From: JAOUEA01 sp038249195
GTDB lineage: Bacteria; Actinomycetota; UBA4738; HRBIN12
Length of the DNA: 64,000 bases
Assembly (NCBI GenBank): GCA_038249195.1
Contig: JBBRWM010000006.1
Location: forward strand, 124,001-188,000
Direction of reading: 5' to 3'
The translations under genes were made by a program, and so were the position numbers. The notes beneath the pieces were generated by a model. It did not search any database, had not been told where the DNA came from, and was given only the letters and a program-made list of their open reading frames with translations. Numbering within the stretch: position 1 is the stretch's first letter; every line of letters begins with the position of its first letter. Shown in pieces: positions 1 through 8,632 of this stretch.

Positions 1-181
1 CGCGCCCGGCGGAGGATCGTTCGGTCGCGGGGAACCCGTCGAGCAGCTCGAGGCCGTCCTCGCTGTAGGAACGAAGGGTGGCGCCCACCTCGCACACGAC
101 GGCTCGCTGCGCCCCGCGCTCGATCTCGTGCTGCGTACCGGAGGGCGGTCGATCCGGCCCCGGGGCGCGGGAACCATTCAC
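1..181 (-). CDS. Aldose 1-epimerase-like protein, N-terminal part (runs off the window)
   Basis: Only the first 60 codons are inside the window. The frame starts with GTG at 181, and its first four bases (GTGA) overlap the TGA stop of the GH15 gene upstream, which implies translational coupling. After a Pro/Gly-rich leader of about 15 residues comes HEIERGAQRAVVCEVGATLR, then RSYSEDGLELLDGFPATER. This matches the opening beta strands of galactose mutarotase/aldose 1-epimerases, which interconvert alpha and beta anomers of free sugars. The catalytic His and Glu lie further on and cannot be checked. Pairing with a GH15 enzyme suggests handling of the released sugar. The family is inferred from the N-terminus alone. 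Confidence 0.6.
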   Translation of the reverse strand, partial: MNGSRAPGPDRPPSGTQHEIERGAQRAVVCEVGATLRSYSEDGLELLDGFPATERSSAGR

Positions 182-1974
182 CGGTCGGTGGGGGACCCCG
201 CGGCGGGGGTTTCGGCGTCGGAAAGGGCGACCGCGGCCGCGATGAGGGTCAGGTGGGTGAACGCCTGCGGGAAGTTCCCGATCAGCCGCTCGTGTTCGGC
301 GTCGTACTCCTCGGAGAACAGGCCGAGATCGTTGCGCAGCGCGAGCAGACGCTCGAACAGGGCCCTCGCCTCGTCCAGGCGGCCCAGCATGGCCAGGTCG
401 ATGACCAGCCAGAAGCTGCACGCGAGAAAGGCGCCCTCCCCCGGGGGCAACCCGTCGGCGGCGTCGGCGTCGGGGATGTAGCGCATCACGAACCCGCCCT
501 GGACGAGCTCGCGCTGGACCGCCTCGACCGTGCCCACCACGCGGGGATCCGACGCCGGGAGGAACCCGACCTGGGGGATCAGCAGCAGCGCGGCGTCCAG
601 CTGCGAGGACCCGTAGTACTGCGTGAACGTGTTGCGTTCGGCGTCGTATCCCTCGCGGCACACCTCTTCGTGGATGTCGTCGCGCATCTGCCGGAGCTTG
701 GTCAGGGGCGCTTCCATCCCGGACTCCTCCGCGATCTTGAGCATGCGATCGGCGGCCACCCACGCCATCACCTTCGAGTGCACGAAGTTCCTGCGTGGGC
801 CGCGGACCTCCCACACGCCGTCGTCCGGATCGTGCCAATGCTCTTCCAGCCACGCGACGATCCCTTCGGCGATCCCGATCGCCTCATCAGATCCCTGCAT
901 CCCGAGCTTCCGCGCCCGATAGACGGCGTCGGCCAGCTCCCCGTACACATCCAGTTGGAGCTGACCCGAAGCCGCGTTCCCGACGCGGACGGGAGCGGAA
1001 CCCTCATAACCCGTGAGCCAGTCCAGCTCGTACTCGTCGAGCCGGCGCTCGCCCGCGATGCCGTACATGATCTGAAGGTCCTCGGGGTCGCCGGCCACAG
1101 CGCGGATCGTCCAATCGCGCCACCTCGTGGCCTCCTCCACGTACCCGGCCGCCATCAGGGCGTCCAGGGTGAGGGCGGCGTCACGCAGCCAGCAGAAGCG
1201 GTAGTCCCAGTTGCGCACCCCGCCGAGGAACTCGGGCAACGAAGTGGTCGGCGCCGCGACGATCCCCCCGGTGGGGGCATAGGTGAGCGCCTTCAACGTG
1301 ATGAGTGACCGCTCGACCTCGTCGGCCCAGCCGCCGCGGTAGGTCGAGCGCTCCGACCATCCGCGCCACCACGCGTCGGTCTCCTCGACCGCGTCGGCGG
1401 CGTCGATGGGCTCGGGCGCGTCCCCCCACGACGAGTACCACGAGAGCACGAACCCGACCTCGTCTCCCTCGCCGAGCGTGAACTCGGCGGCGTGGTGATC
1501 GCCGCTTACCTTCAGCGGCGTGTCTGCACGCAGCTCGAGCGCCTCGGGCCCGGCCCCGACCGTCACCACGCCCGCCTCCTCGGCCGCCCACGGCCGGGTC
1601 TTCCCGTAGTCGAAACGTGGCTTGAACCGGGTCTTCATGGGCACGGTGCCGCTGATCCCCCGGACCAAGCGAACCAACCGCGGCGTCACCTCGCGGCTCG
1701 GCATGCAATCGATGACGCGAACCACGCCATCGGCAGTCTCGAAGTCCGTTTCGAGAACGAGGCTCGACGGGCGATACCGGCGCGTCGTTCCCGTCACGTC
1801 CCCCGCCGGCGCGATGTCCCAGAAGCCGTTCTCTCGGTCGCCGAGGAGCGCCGCGAAGCACGCCGCGGAATCGAAGCGGGGCAGACAGAACCAGTCGATC
1901 GATCCGTCGAGCCCGACCAAGGCCGAGGTGTGCGTGTCGCCGATCAGCGCGTAATCCTCGATGCGAAGCGTCAC
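178..1974 (-). CDS. GH15 family glycoside hydrolase (glucoamylase/trehalase-like)
   Basis: A 598-residue protein starting with GTG at 1974, full length for bacterial GH15 enzymes of the actinobacterial trehalase/glucoamylase type (about 600 residues). The N-terminus IEDYALIGDTHTSALVGLDG with SIDWFCLPRFDS is the typical opening beta-sandwich of this group. The (alpha/alpha)6 barrel carries NWDYRFCWLRDAALTL near residues 255-270 and YEGSAPVRVGN near 321-331, both conserved around the active site. No signal peptide is seen, so the enzyme is probably cytosolic and acts on trehalose or short alpha-glucans. It is the first gene of a two-gene unit with the aldose-epimerase-like gene. Substrate cannot be decided from sequence. 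An AT-richer stretch near 2009-2016 could hold its promoter. Confidence 0.9.
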   Translation of the reverse strand: MTLRIEDYALIGDTHTSALVGLDGSIDWFCLPRFDSAACFAALLGDRENGFWDIAPAGDVTGTTRRYRPSSLVLETDFETADGVVRVIDCMPSREVTPRLVRLVRGISGTVPMKTRFKPRFDYGKTRPWAAEEAGVVTVGAGPEALELRADTPLKVSGDHHAAEFTLGEGDEVGFVLSWYSSWGDAPEPIDAADAVEETDAWWRGWSERSTYRGGWADEVERSLITLKALTYAPTGGIVAAPTTSLPEFLGGVRNWDYRFCWLRDAALTLDALMAAGYVEEATRWRDWTIRAVAGDPEDLQIMYGIAGERRLDEYELDWLTGYEGSAPVRVGNAASGQLQLDVYGELADAVYRARKLGMQGSDEAIGIAEGIVAWLEEHWHDPDDGVWEVRGPRRNFVHSKVMAWVAADRMLKIAEESGMEAPLTKLRQMRDDIHEEVCREGYDAERNTFTQYYGSSQLDAALLLIPQVGFLPASDPRVVGTVEAVQRELVQGGFVMRYIPDADAADGLPPGEGAFLACSFWLVIDLAMLGRLDEARALFERLLALRNDLGLFSEEYDAEHERLIGNFPQAFTHLTLIAAAVALSDAETPAAGSPTDR

Positions 1975-2023
1975 CTGTTTACCCTGGCTCCCTGAGTGAG
2001 TTCGGGCACGCTATCAAACGCGG

Positions 2024-2040
2024 CGGTTCGCGCCGAACCG
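2024..2040 (-). terminator. Possible weak terminator hairpin after the 2058-2716 gene
   Basis: A perfect 7-bp inverted repeat, CGGTTCG / CGAACCG with a 3-nt loop, sits 18 nt past the stop of the broken membrane-protein gene. The tract after it on the minus strand (CCGCGTTTGATAG) has only three T in a row, so the terminator reading is weak. It could equally affect the GH15 promoter region. Confidence 0.3.
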
Positions 2041-2057
2041 TGCCCTGCCCACGGTGG

Positions 2058-2716
2058 CTACGTAAGGATGTTGACGGCGCGCGCCACGATCAGGCCGAGG
2101 ATCGCGAGGGAGATCGTGGCCTCGACGGCCATCGTGAGCTTGGCGACGGGCGCCAAGGGCATCGCGTCGGTGGGGCTGAAGGCCGTGGCGTTGGTGAAGC
2201 CCAGGTAGAGGTAGTCCACGAAGCTCGGGCGCCAGCCGGGCGGCGCGAGCTGAGGACTGATCTGCTGTGGGAAGGCTATGTCGGGATGCGGAAGCGCCCG
2301 ATGCGCCCGCGCGGCGGCGCCTCCGCTATCCATCTCCCAGAACAGGAGCGCGAACGCGATGTTGTTCGAGACCCACACGGTCGCGCCGGCGGCGAGGAGC
2401 GAGGTGGCCGAACCCGTCTCGGGACCACCCACGATCAGGTCCCGGATCAACAGCGTGGTCGACCATCCCGCCTGGACCACCAACACGGCGACCAAGGCTA
2501 TGGAGAGCGCACGCAGCACGCTCGAGCGCTTGGAGATCGCCCCCGGATCCCCGACGATGAGCGCGACGAGCAGGAGTCCCTCGATCGTCGGCAGGGCCCA
2601 GGGAGGCCCATCCGCAGCGAGTCGGGCATGAGGATCGTCAACACGATGGCCGCGATCACGGTCACCGCCATCGGCCAGCGAGCCTCGCCGTCCGTTCCTC
2701 CCGTCTCATCTCCCAT
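2058..2716 (-). pseudogene. Frameshifted multi-pass membrane protein (DUF1345-like)
   Basis: Two frames must be joined. The first runs from ATG at 2716, preceded by a GGAGGGG ribosome-binding site, and gives MGDETGGTDGEARWPMAV and a membrane segment ending near LMPDSLRMG. The second, read from about 2612 to the stop at 2058, continues PPWALPTIEGLLLVALIVG and three more hydrophobic segments. It includes FWEMDSGG, SFVDYLYLGFTNATAFSPTD and the C-terminus IARAVNILT. That order is the one found in intact actinobacterial membrane proteins of this type, so the break is a +1/-1 shift at the short G run near 2610-2614 (GATGGGCC). It may be a real inactivation or a base-call error. Function is unknown; the FTNATAFSPTD signature recalls small ion-channel-like proteins. 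Confidence 0.7.
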
Positions 2717-2755
2717 CGAGGCCCCTCCCGCATGCCACGGCCCGTGACATCTCAC

Positions 2756-2761
2756 TATGAT
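2756..2761 (+). promoter_or_regulatory. -10 element (TATGAT) for a leaderless cydA transcript
   Basis: TATGAT is followed by exactly seven bases (GCGCGCG) and then ATG at 2769. A start site 7-8 nt past the -10 would place the first nucleotide of the mRNA at the start codon. No convincing -35 is seen, and no ribosome-binding site precedes the ATG. Confidence 0.6.
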
Positions 2762-2768
2762 GCGCGCG

Positions 2769-4163
2769 ATGAGCAAGCTGGATCTGGCCCGGCTGCAGTT
2801 CGCGATGACTAGCATCTATCATTTCTTGTTTGTGCCGCTCACCATCGGGCTGAGCTTCCTGGTCGCTGTCCTGCAGACCAAGTGGCACCGCAACGGCGAC
2901 GAGGCCTACCTCAAGCTCACGCGTTTCTTCGGCGTGCTCCTCGTGATCAACATCGCGATCGGCGTGGTCACCGGGCTCGTCCAGGAGTTCCAGTTCGGGA
3001 TGGATTGGTCCGCGTATTCGCGGTACGTGGGCGATGTGTTCGGGGCGCCGCTCGCCATCGAGGGTCTCGGCGCCTTCTTCCTCGAGGCGACCTTCCTCGG
3101 CCTGTGGCTGTTCGGTTGGGGCCGGCTCCCCAAGCGCATCCACCTCGCGACCATCTGGCTCGTGGCGTTGGGAGCCTCGCTTTCGGCCGCGTTCATCATG
3201 GCGGCGAACAGCTGGATGCAGCACCCGGTGGGCTACCAGCTCAACGCCGCGGGCACGAAGGCCGAGCTCACGAACATCTGGTCGGTCCTATCGAACCCCG
3301 TCTTCGTGTGGGCCTACCTGCACGTGCTCCTCGCGTCGCTCGTCATGGGGGGCGTGGTGATGCTGGGCGTCTCCGCGTGGCATCTGCGCCGCGACTCGGA
3401 CGTCCCCGTGTTCCGCAAGACCGCGTCGCTGTCCATCGGCGTGCTGGTGCCGGCTTCCCTCGTGGCGCTGCTGGTGGGCAGCCACCTGGGGGTGATCGAA
3501 GGGACCTACCAGTCGGTGAAGATCGCGGCCGCCGAGGCGCAGTGGACGACGTGCCAGCCGTGCTCGTTCTCCCTGTTCCAGATCGGGGGGTTCGGCGACC
3601 CCAGCGAGATCCCCACGAAGATCGTCCAGGTCCCCCACCTCCTCTCGCTGCTGGCGACGGGCACCTGGAACGGCAAGGTCGACGGGCTGACCCCGCTCGA
3701 CGCCCAGTACCAGCAGCAGTACGGGGCGGGCAGCTACGTCCCCAACGTGGGGATCCAGTACTGGTCGATGCGCATCATGGCCTACCTCGGCGGCCTCGTA
3801 TTCCTGCTGTCCCTGTGGGGGGTCTGGCTCCTGCGCCGCAAGACGATCGAGCGAGCGAAGTGGTTCCAGCGCGCCGCCATCTGGGCCGTCCTCCTCCCGT
3901 TCTTGATCAACACGGCAGGGTGGATGCTCACCGAGAGCGGGAGGCAACCCTGGATCGTGCAGGGTCTGAAACTCACGAGGGACTCCGTCTCGCCGTCGGT
4001 GAGCGCGGCCTGGGTCGCCACGAGCCTCGGCACCTTCCTGCTGCTTTACGGGGTGCTCGCCGCCGTGGACGGGGTGCTGATGGTTCGCTACGCCCGCAAG
4101 GAGGTCGCCGAGACGCACGCGACCGATGAACAGGGCGAGCCGGTGGTCGCCATGACCTACTAG
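2769..4163 (+). CDS. cydA: Cytochrome bd ubiquinol/menaquinol oxidase subunit I
   Basis: Membrane subunit of the high-affinity bd oxidase, which oxidises quinol and reduces oxygen to water without pumping protons. The 464-residue form from ATG 2769 has the family opening LARLQFAMTSIYHFLFVPLT, with the haem b595 ligand His near residue 18, about nine membrane segments, and ESGRQPWIVQG near the C-terminus. Length fits the short-Q-loop class rather than the long E. coli form. The Q-loop region holds two close Cys (TCQPC). An in-frame ATG at 2757 was rejected because it would overlap the -10 element. It is first in a cydA-cydB-cydD-cydC operon, with 15 nt to cydB. Confidence 0.97.
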   Translation: MSKLDLARLQFAMTSIYHFLFVPLTIGLSFLVAVLQTKWHRNGDEAYLKLTRFFGVLLVINIAIGVVTGLVQEFQFGMDWSAYSRYVGDVFGAPLAIEGLGAFFLEATFLGLWLFGWGRLPKRIHLATIWLVALGASLSAAFIMAANSWMQHPVGYQLNAAGTKAELTNIWSVLSNPVFVWAYLHVLLASLVMGGVVMLGVSAWHLRRDSDVPVFRKTASLSIGVLVPASLVALLVGSHLGVIEGTYQSVKIAAAEAQWTTCQPCSFSLFQIGGFGDPSEIPTKIVQVPHLLSLLATGTWNGKVDGLTPLDAQYQQQYGAGSYVPNVGIQYWSMRIMAYLGGLVFLLSLWGVWLLRRKTIERAKWFQRAAIWAVLLPFLINTAGWMLTESGRQPWIVQGLKLTRDSVSPSVSAAWVATSLGTFLLLYGVLAAVDGVLMVRYARKEVAETHATDEQGEPVVAMTY

Positions 4164-4178
4164 GAGGCGAAGCAGAAC

Positions 4179-5183
4179 GTGCAGGACCTGTGGTTCTTCC
4201 TCATCGCCATCTTGTGGACGGGGTTCTTCGTCCTGGAGGGGTTCGACTTCGGGGTGGGGATGCTCCACGGCGTGGTGGGCAAGACCGACCTCGAACGGCG
4301 CGTGGCGCTCAACAGCATCGGGCCGCTGTGGGACGGGAACGAGGTCTGGCTGGTGGTGGCGGGCGCCGGCATGTTCGCGGCGTTCCCGGGCTGGTACGCC
4401 ACCATGTTCTCCGGCTTCTACCTCGCCATGGTGCTCCTGCTCGTGGCGCTCATCGTGCGCGGCGTGTCGTTCGAGTACCGCGGGAAGCGTGACGGGAGCC
4501 GTTGGCGGCACACCTGGGGCGGGCTGATGACCGCCGGGAGCCTCCTCGCGCCCTTCCTGATCGGGGTGGCGCTGGGCAACCTCCTGCGCGGCGTCCCCAT
4601 CGACGCCAGCCAGGAGTACACGGGGAACTTCGTGGACCTGCTCAATCCGTACTCGTTGTTCGTCGGCGTCACGCTCGTGGTCCTGTGCGTCTTCCACGGG
4701 TCCACGTTCATCGCCCTGAAGACCTCCGGGGAGGTCCGCGATCGCGCGAACGCCACCGCGCGCAGCGCGGGACCGGCCGCGACGGTCGCCGTGGTGGTGT
4801 TCGCCGTGTGGACCCTGCTCGTGGCCGACCAGGGCGGCGCGCGGTTCCTCGTGCCCCTGGTGGCGATCCTCGCGGTGGCGGCCGCGACATGGGCGTCGAG
4901 GCGGGGCCGTGAGGGCCGCGCCTTCGCCCTGACGGCCGTCGGGATGGGCGCCACGGTGCTGTCCCTGTTCGTCGCGCTGTTCCCTCGCGTCATGGTCTCG
5001 AGCACGGCGGCCGCGCAGAGCCTCACGGTACAGAACACGTCGTCGGCGCCCTACGCGCTGACGGTCATGACCTGGAGCGCCGCGATCTTCCTCCCGTTGG
5101 TGCTCCTGTACCAGGGGTGGACCTACTACGTGTTCCGCCGCCGGATCGGAACGAACGACCTGGAGCAGGGGGCCGCCGACTAG
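4179..5183 (+). CDS. cydB: Cytochrome bd oxidase subunit II
   Basis: Second core subunit of the bd oxidase, 334 residues, GTG start after a TAGGAGGCG ribosome-binding site that overlaps the cydA stop. The opening WFFLIAILWTGFFVLEGFDF and the block LNSIGPLWDGNEVWLVVAGA near residue 45 are diagnostic CydB motifs. About eight to nine hydrophobic segments follow. It has the usual length and no defects. It is co-transcribed with cydA and followed 9 nt later by cydD. Confidence 0.97.
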   Translation: MQDLWFFLIAILWTGFFVLEGFDFGVGMLHGVVGKTDLERRVALNSIGPLWDGNEVWLVVAGAGMFAAFPGWYATMFSGFYLAMVLLLVALIVRGVSFEYRGKRDGSRWRHTWGGLMTAGSLLAPFLIGVALGNLLRGVPIDASQEYTGNFVDLLNPYSLFVGVTLVVLCVFHGSTFIALKTSGEVRDRANATARSAGPAATVAVVVFAVWTLLVADQGGARFLVPLVAILAVAAATWASRRGREGRAFALTAVGMGATVLSLFVALFPRVMVSSTAAAQSLTVQNTSSAPYALTVMTWSAAIFLPLVLLYQGWTYYVFRRRIGTNDLEQGAAD

Positions 5184-5192
5184 TCTCGGGCC

Positions 5193-6866
5193 ATGCGCTG
5201 GATCGATCCCCGCCTGCTCCGGCGCTCCTCCTCGGCGCGGCGCGTCCTCGCGGGCGATGCGGTCCTCGGCGTCGTCGCCGCCCTCCTCGTCCTCGGGCAG
5301 GCCGTCCTGCTCGCACGCGTCGCCGCCCGCGCGTTCCGAGGCGCGTCCCTCGATGCCATTACCCCGCTGCTCCTGGTGTTCGTTGGCGTCACGGTAGGCC
5401 GGGCGCTCGCCGCCTGGGGCTTCGAGACGCTGGGCCGCTGGGGCGCCGCGGGCGTGCTGACCCAGCTCAGGCTCGACCTTGTCGACGGGCAGCTGCAGGA
5501 GCATCCCGACGCCCTCGGGCGGACCGAGACGGCGGCGATCACCGCCGCGGCGGTCTCCGGCATCGACGCCCTCGAGATCACGTTCGCGCGCTACGTCCCG
5601 CAGGTGGTGCTCGCCGTCGTCGTGCCGGTCGCGGTGCTCGCGCTCGTGGCATCGATCGACCCGCTGTCGGCCGCCATCATGGTCCTCACGCTCCCGCTCG
5701 TGCCCCTGTTCATGTGGCTCATCGGCCGGGCAACCGAGCGCCGGGCGCACGAACGGTGGGCCGCGCTCGCCTCCCTCTCGACGCACTTCCTCGACGTGGT
5801 CCGCGGTCTGCCCACGCTCCGCGGGTTCAACCGGGGCGAGGCCCAGTCCGCCTCGATCCGCGACGCGAGCGAACGCTACCGACGAACGACGATGGAGACG
5901 CTGCGGCTTGCCTTCCTCTCGGGCGCCGTGCTCGAGCTCGCCGCCACGCTGGCGATCGCCCTGATCGCGGTCACCATCGGCATCCGGCTGATCGACGGCG
6001 CCATCGCGTTCGCCCCCGCGCTCACGGTGCTCGTCCTCGCACCGGAGCTGTATCTGCCGTTGCGCGGCCTTGCGGCACAGTTCCACGCGAGCGCGGACGG
6101 CCTGGCGGCGGCGGCCACCATGCTCGACCGGATCGACGCGCCGGCGACGATCCCGACAGGACACGCGGTCTCGCCCGATCTGCGCGAGGCGACGGTCCGT
6201 TTCGAGCGCGTGGGCTTCGGCTATCCGGCGAGCGACCGACCCGTCCTGCACGGCATCGACCTCGATCTCGCCCCCGGGGAGACCGTCGCGATCCAAGGAC
6301 CAAGCGGCGCCGGCAAGAGCACGCTCGCCTGGCTGCTCCTCGGGTTGGCGCGGCCGAGCGAGGGGCGGATCGAGGTGGGAACCGTGGACCTGGCGGCCGT
6401 GGACCTGCGACGCTGGCGGGGCCAGATCGCGTGGGCGCCCCAGCACCCCACCCTGTTTCGGGGCACCGTGGCCGAGAACGTCCGGCTCGGCGACGAAGCC
6501 GCGACCGAGGAGCGCGTTCACGAGGCCGCCCGGCTCGCGGGCGCCGACGGGTTCATCGAGGAGCTCCCCGACGGATACGACACGCTCGTGGGTGACGGCG
6601 AGCGCCCGCTCTCGGCCGGGCAGCGACGACGCCTGGCGCTCGCCCGGGCGTTCCTGCGCGATGCCTCGCTCCTGGTGCTCGACGAACCGACGGCGAACCT
6701 CGACCCCGAGGGGGCCGACCTGATCTCCCACGCGATCCGCAGCCACGGCGCGGGGCGGACGGTGGTGCTCATCACGCATCGTCCGGAGCTGGCCTTGATC
6801 GCGGACCGGGTCGTGGAGATCGACGGGGGCCGGCTCGTGGCCCCCGCGACGGCGAGACGCTCCTGA
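5193..6866 (+). CDS. cydD: ABC exporter CydD (thiol/haem exporter for bd oxidase assembly)
   Basis: A 557-residue half-transporter: six membrane segments (about residues 20-300) fused to an ATPase domain. The P-loop GPSGAGKST lies near 369-377, the signature LSAGQRRRLAL near 475, and Walker B with LLVLDEPTANLD soon after. With CydC it forms the heterodimer needed to assemble cytochrome bd; in E. coli it moves glutathione and cysteine. The signature reads LSAGQ instead of LSGGQ, a common CydD variant. Its TGA stop overlaps the ATG of cydC by one base (TGATG). Confidence 0.95.
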   Translation: MRWIDPRLLRRSSSARRVLAGDAVLGVVAALLVLGQAVLLARVAARAFRGASLDAITPLLLVFVGVTVGRALAAWGFETLGRWGAAGVLTQLRLDLVDGQLQEHPDALGRTETAAITAAAVSGIDALEITFARYVPQVVLAVVVPVAVLALVASIDPLSAAIMVLTLPLVPLFMWLIGRATERRAHERWAALASLSTHFLDVVRGLPTLRGFNRGEAQSASIRDASERYRRTTMETLRLAFLSGAVLELAATLAIALIAVTIGIRLIDGAIAFAPALTVLVLAPELYLPLRGLAAQFHASADGLAAAATMLDRIDAPATIPTGHAVSPDLREATVRFERVGFGYPASDRPVLHGIDLDLAPGETVAIQGPSGAGKSTLAWLLLGLARPSEGRIEVGTVDLAAVDLRRWRGQIAWAPQHPTLFRGTVAENVRLGDEAATEERVHEAARLAGADGFIEELPDGYDTLVGDGERPLSAGQRRRLALARAFLRDASLLVLDEPTANLDPEGADLISHAIRSHGAGRTVVLITHRPELALIADRVVEIDGGRLVAPATARRS

Positions 6867-8512
6867 TGCGAACCTTCCGCCGGCTGCTCGCCCTCGCCCG
6901 GATGCCGGGTTCGCGGGTGGCGGCGTCGGCGCTCCTGGGCGTCGGCGTCGTCGCGACGGGCGTCGGCCTCATGGCGACGGCTGGGTACCTGATCTCGCGG
7001 GCGGCCGAGCATCCCCCGGTGCTGTCCCTCACCGTGGCGATCGTGGCGGTTCGGTTCTTCGGGCTGGCCCGTCCGCTCACGCGATACCTCGAGCGGCTCG
7101 CGTCCCACGACCTCGCGTTGCGGGCGCTCGGCAACGTCCGCACGCGAGTGTACGAGCGCATCGAGCCGCTGGCGCCCGCGGAGCTCGATAGCTACCGTGA
7201 CGGGGACCTCCTCACGCGGATGGTCGGCGACGTCGATGCTCTGCAAGGCGTGTACCTGCGCGGCGTGGGCCCGCCGCTCGTTGCGATCATCGCCGGGGCG
7301 GGCTGCGTGGCGGTCACCGCGCTCATGCTCCCGGCGGCCGCCGCGGGTCTGGCCCTCGGCCTGATCGCGGCGGGGGCGCTCGTTCCCCTGCTGGCGAGCG
7401 CGCTCGGCGACGCGGCAGGCCGCCGGCAGGCCGCGGCTCGCTCGGCGCTCACCGCCGATCTCGTGGAACTGCTCAGCGGGGCGGCCGAGCTGGTGGTGTT
7501 CGGAGCCGAGGACGCGATGCTCGCGCGCGTCCGCACCCACGATCGTCGGCTCGCGCGCCTCGCACGCCGCGACGCGCTCGTGTCGGGCCTCGGCGAGGCC
7601 CTCGTGGTCCTGGTCACGGGCCTCACGGTGGCCGGCGTGCTCGCCGAGGCCGCCTCGGCGCATGCGGCGGGCACCCTGGACCGCGTGCTCATCGCCACGG
7701 TCGCGCTCCTCGCGTTCGCGTCGTTCGAAGCCGTGGCCCCGCTGCCGGCCGCGGCGCGCGATCGGTCGGCGACGCTCGCCTCCGGCCGGCGCGTGCTCGA
7801 CCTGATCGGTCGCGAACCCGCGGTCCGCGATCCGCGGGAGCCGGCGCCGGCCCCTAGGGACACCCCCGTGGTCCGGCTGGAGGGTGTGACGGCGCGCTAC
7901 CCCGGGCAGGATGACGCGGTCTTCCGCGGCCTCGATCTCACGCTCGCCCCGGGGTCGCGGGTCGCGCTCGTAGGCGCGAGCGGTTCGGGCAAGACCACCG
8001 TCACGAACCTGCTGCTGCGCTTCCTCGACCCCGACGACGGGAACGTGACGCTCGCCGGGCGCGATCTTCGCGCCTACGCGCAGGCCGATGTTCGTCGAAC
8101 GTTCGCGCTGGCCGGCCAGGAGGCGCACCTGTTCGACTCCACGATCCGCGCGAACCTGCTCATCGCACGTCCCGACGCGACCGAGGAGGAGCTCCGTGGC
8201 GCCCTCCGCTCCGCCCGCCTCGACGCATGGGTGGGCACGCTGCCCGGCGGCCTCGACACGCCCGTGGGCGAGGGCGGCGCCCGCTTATCCGGCGGCCAGC
8301 GCCAGCGCCTGACGGTCGCGCGCGCGCTCCTCGCCCAGGCCCCGGTCCTGATCCTCGACGAGCCGACCTCACACCTGGATCCGGCGACCGCGCGCGCGCT
8401 CATCGACGATGTCTTCGCGGCGGCGGGGGACCGGTCGGTGCTGCTCATCACCCACCGCCCGGAGGGCCTCGACCGTGTCGACGAGGTGGTGTCACTCTCG
8501 CGCCTCCCCTGA
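6866..8512 (+). CDS. cydC: ABC exporter CydC
   Basis: A 548-residue half-transporter with an N-terminal six-helix domain and a C-terminal ATPase carrying the P-loop GASGSGKTT, the intact signature LSGGQRQRL and LILDEPTSHLD. It is the partner of CydD and the last gene of the cyd operon. It starts inside the cydD stop codon, so the two subunits are probably translated together. Unlike in many streptomycetes, CydD and CydC are separate proteins here. Confidence 0.95.
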   Translation: MRTFRRLLALARMPGSRVAASALLGVGVVATGVGLMATAGYLISRAAEHPPVLSLTVAIVAVRFFGLARPLTRYLERLASHDLALRALGNVRTRVYERIEPLAPAELDSYRDGDLLTRMVGDVDALQGVYLRGVGPPLVAIIAGAGCVAVTALMLPAAAAGLALGLIAAGALVPLLASALGDAAGRRQAAARSALTADLVELLSGAAELVVFGAEDAMLARVRTHDRRLARLARRDALVSGLGEALVVLVTGLTVAGVLAEAASAHAAGTLDRVLIATVALLAFASFEAVAPLPAAARDRSATLASGRRVLDLIGREPAVRDPREPAPAPRDTPVVRLEGVTARYPGQDDAVFRGLDLTLAPGSRVALVGASGSGKTTVTNLLLRFLDPDDGNVTLAGRDLRAYAQADVRRTFALAGQEAHLFDSTIRANLLIARPDATEEELRGALRSARLDAWVGTLPGGLDTPVGEGGARLSGGQRQRLTVARALLAQAPVLILDEPTSHLDPATARALIDDVFAAAGDRSVLLITHRPEGLDRVDEVVSLSRLP

Positions 8513-8581
8513 GCGGCCCCCGGAGGCCGAGGCCGAGACGGCCGCAGGGGCCGCGTCCGGCCGGCTCGCGTACCCTTTGGG

Positions 8582-8604
8582 CGCCGCCGAACGCATCGGC
8601 GGCG
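8582..8604 (+). repeat. Inverted repeat between cydC and the glutamate decarboxylase gene
   Basis: A perfect 8-bp inverted repeat CGCCGCCG / CGGCGGCG with a 7-nt loop lies 69 nt after the cydC stop and just before the ribosome-binding site of the next gene. There is no T run after it, so a simple intrinsic terminator is not supported. It may form a leader hairpin. Confidence 0.4.
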
Positions 8605-8632
8605 GATGGCGCACAGGAGGAAGGTTCGAACG

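Noticed and set aside
3288..6779. A 1,163-codon open frame on the minus strand opposite cydA-cydB-cydD
   Set aside because: It is low-complexity (Arg/Glu/His/Gln-rich), has no recognisable domain, and lies antisense to four well-conserved motif-bearing genes. Long empty frames are expected in such GC-rich DNA.
8513..8632. Intrinsic terminator between cydC and gad
   Set aside because: The 8-bp hairpin lacks a T run; read-through from cydC into gad cannot be excluded.
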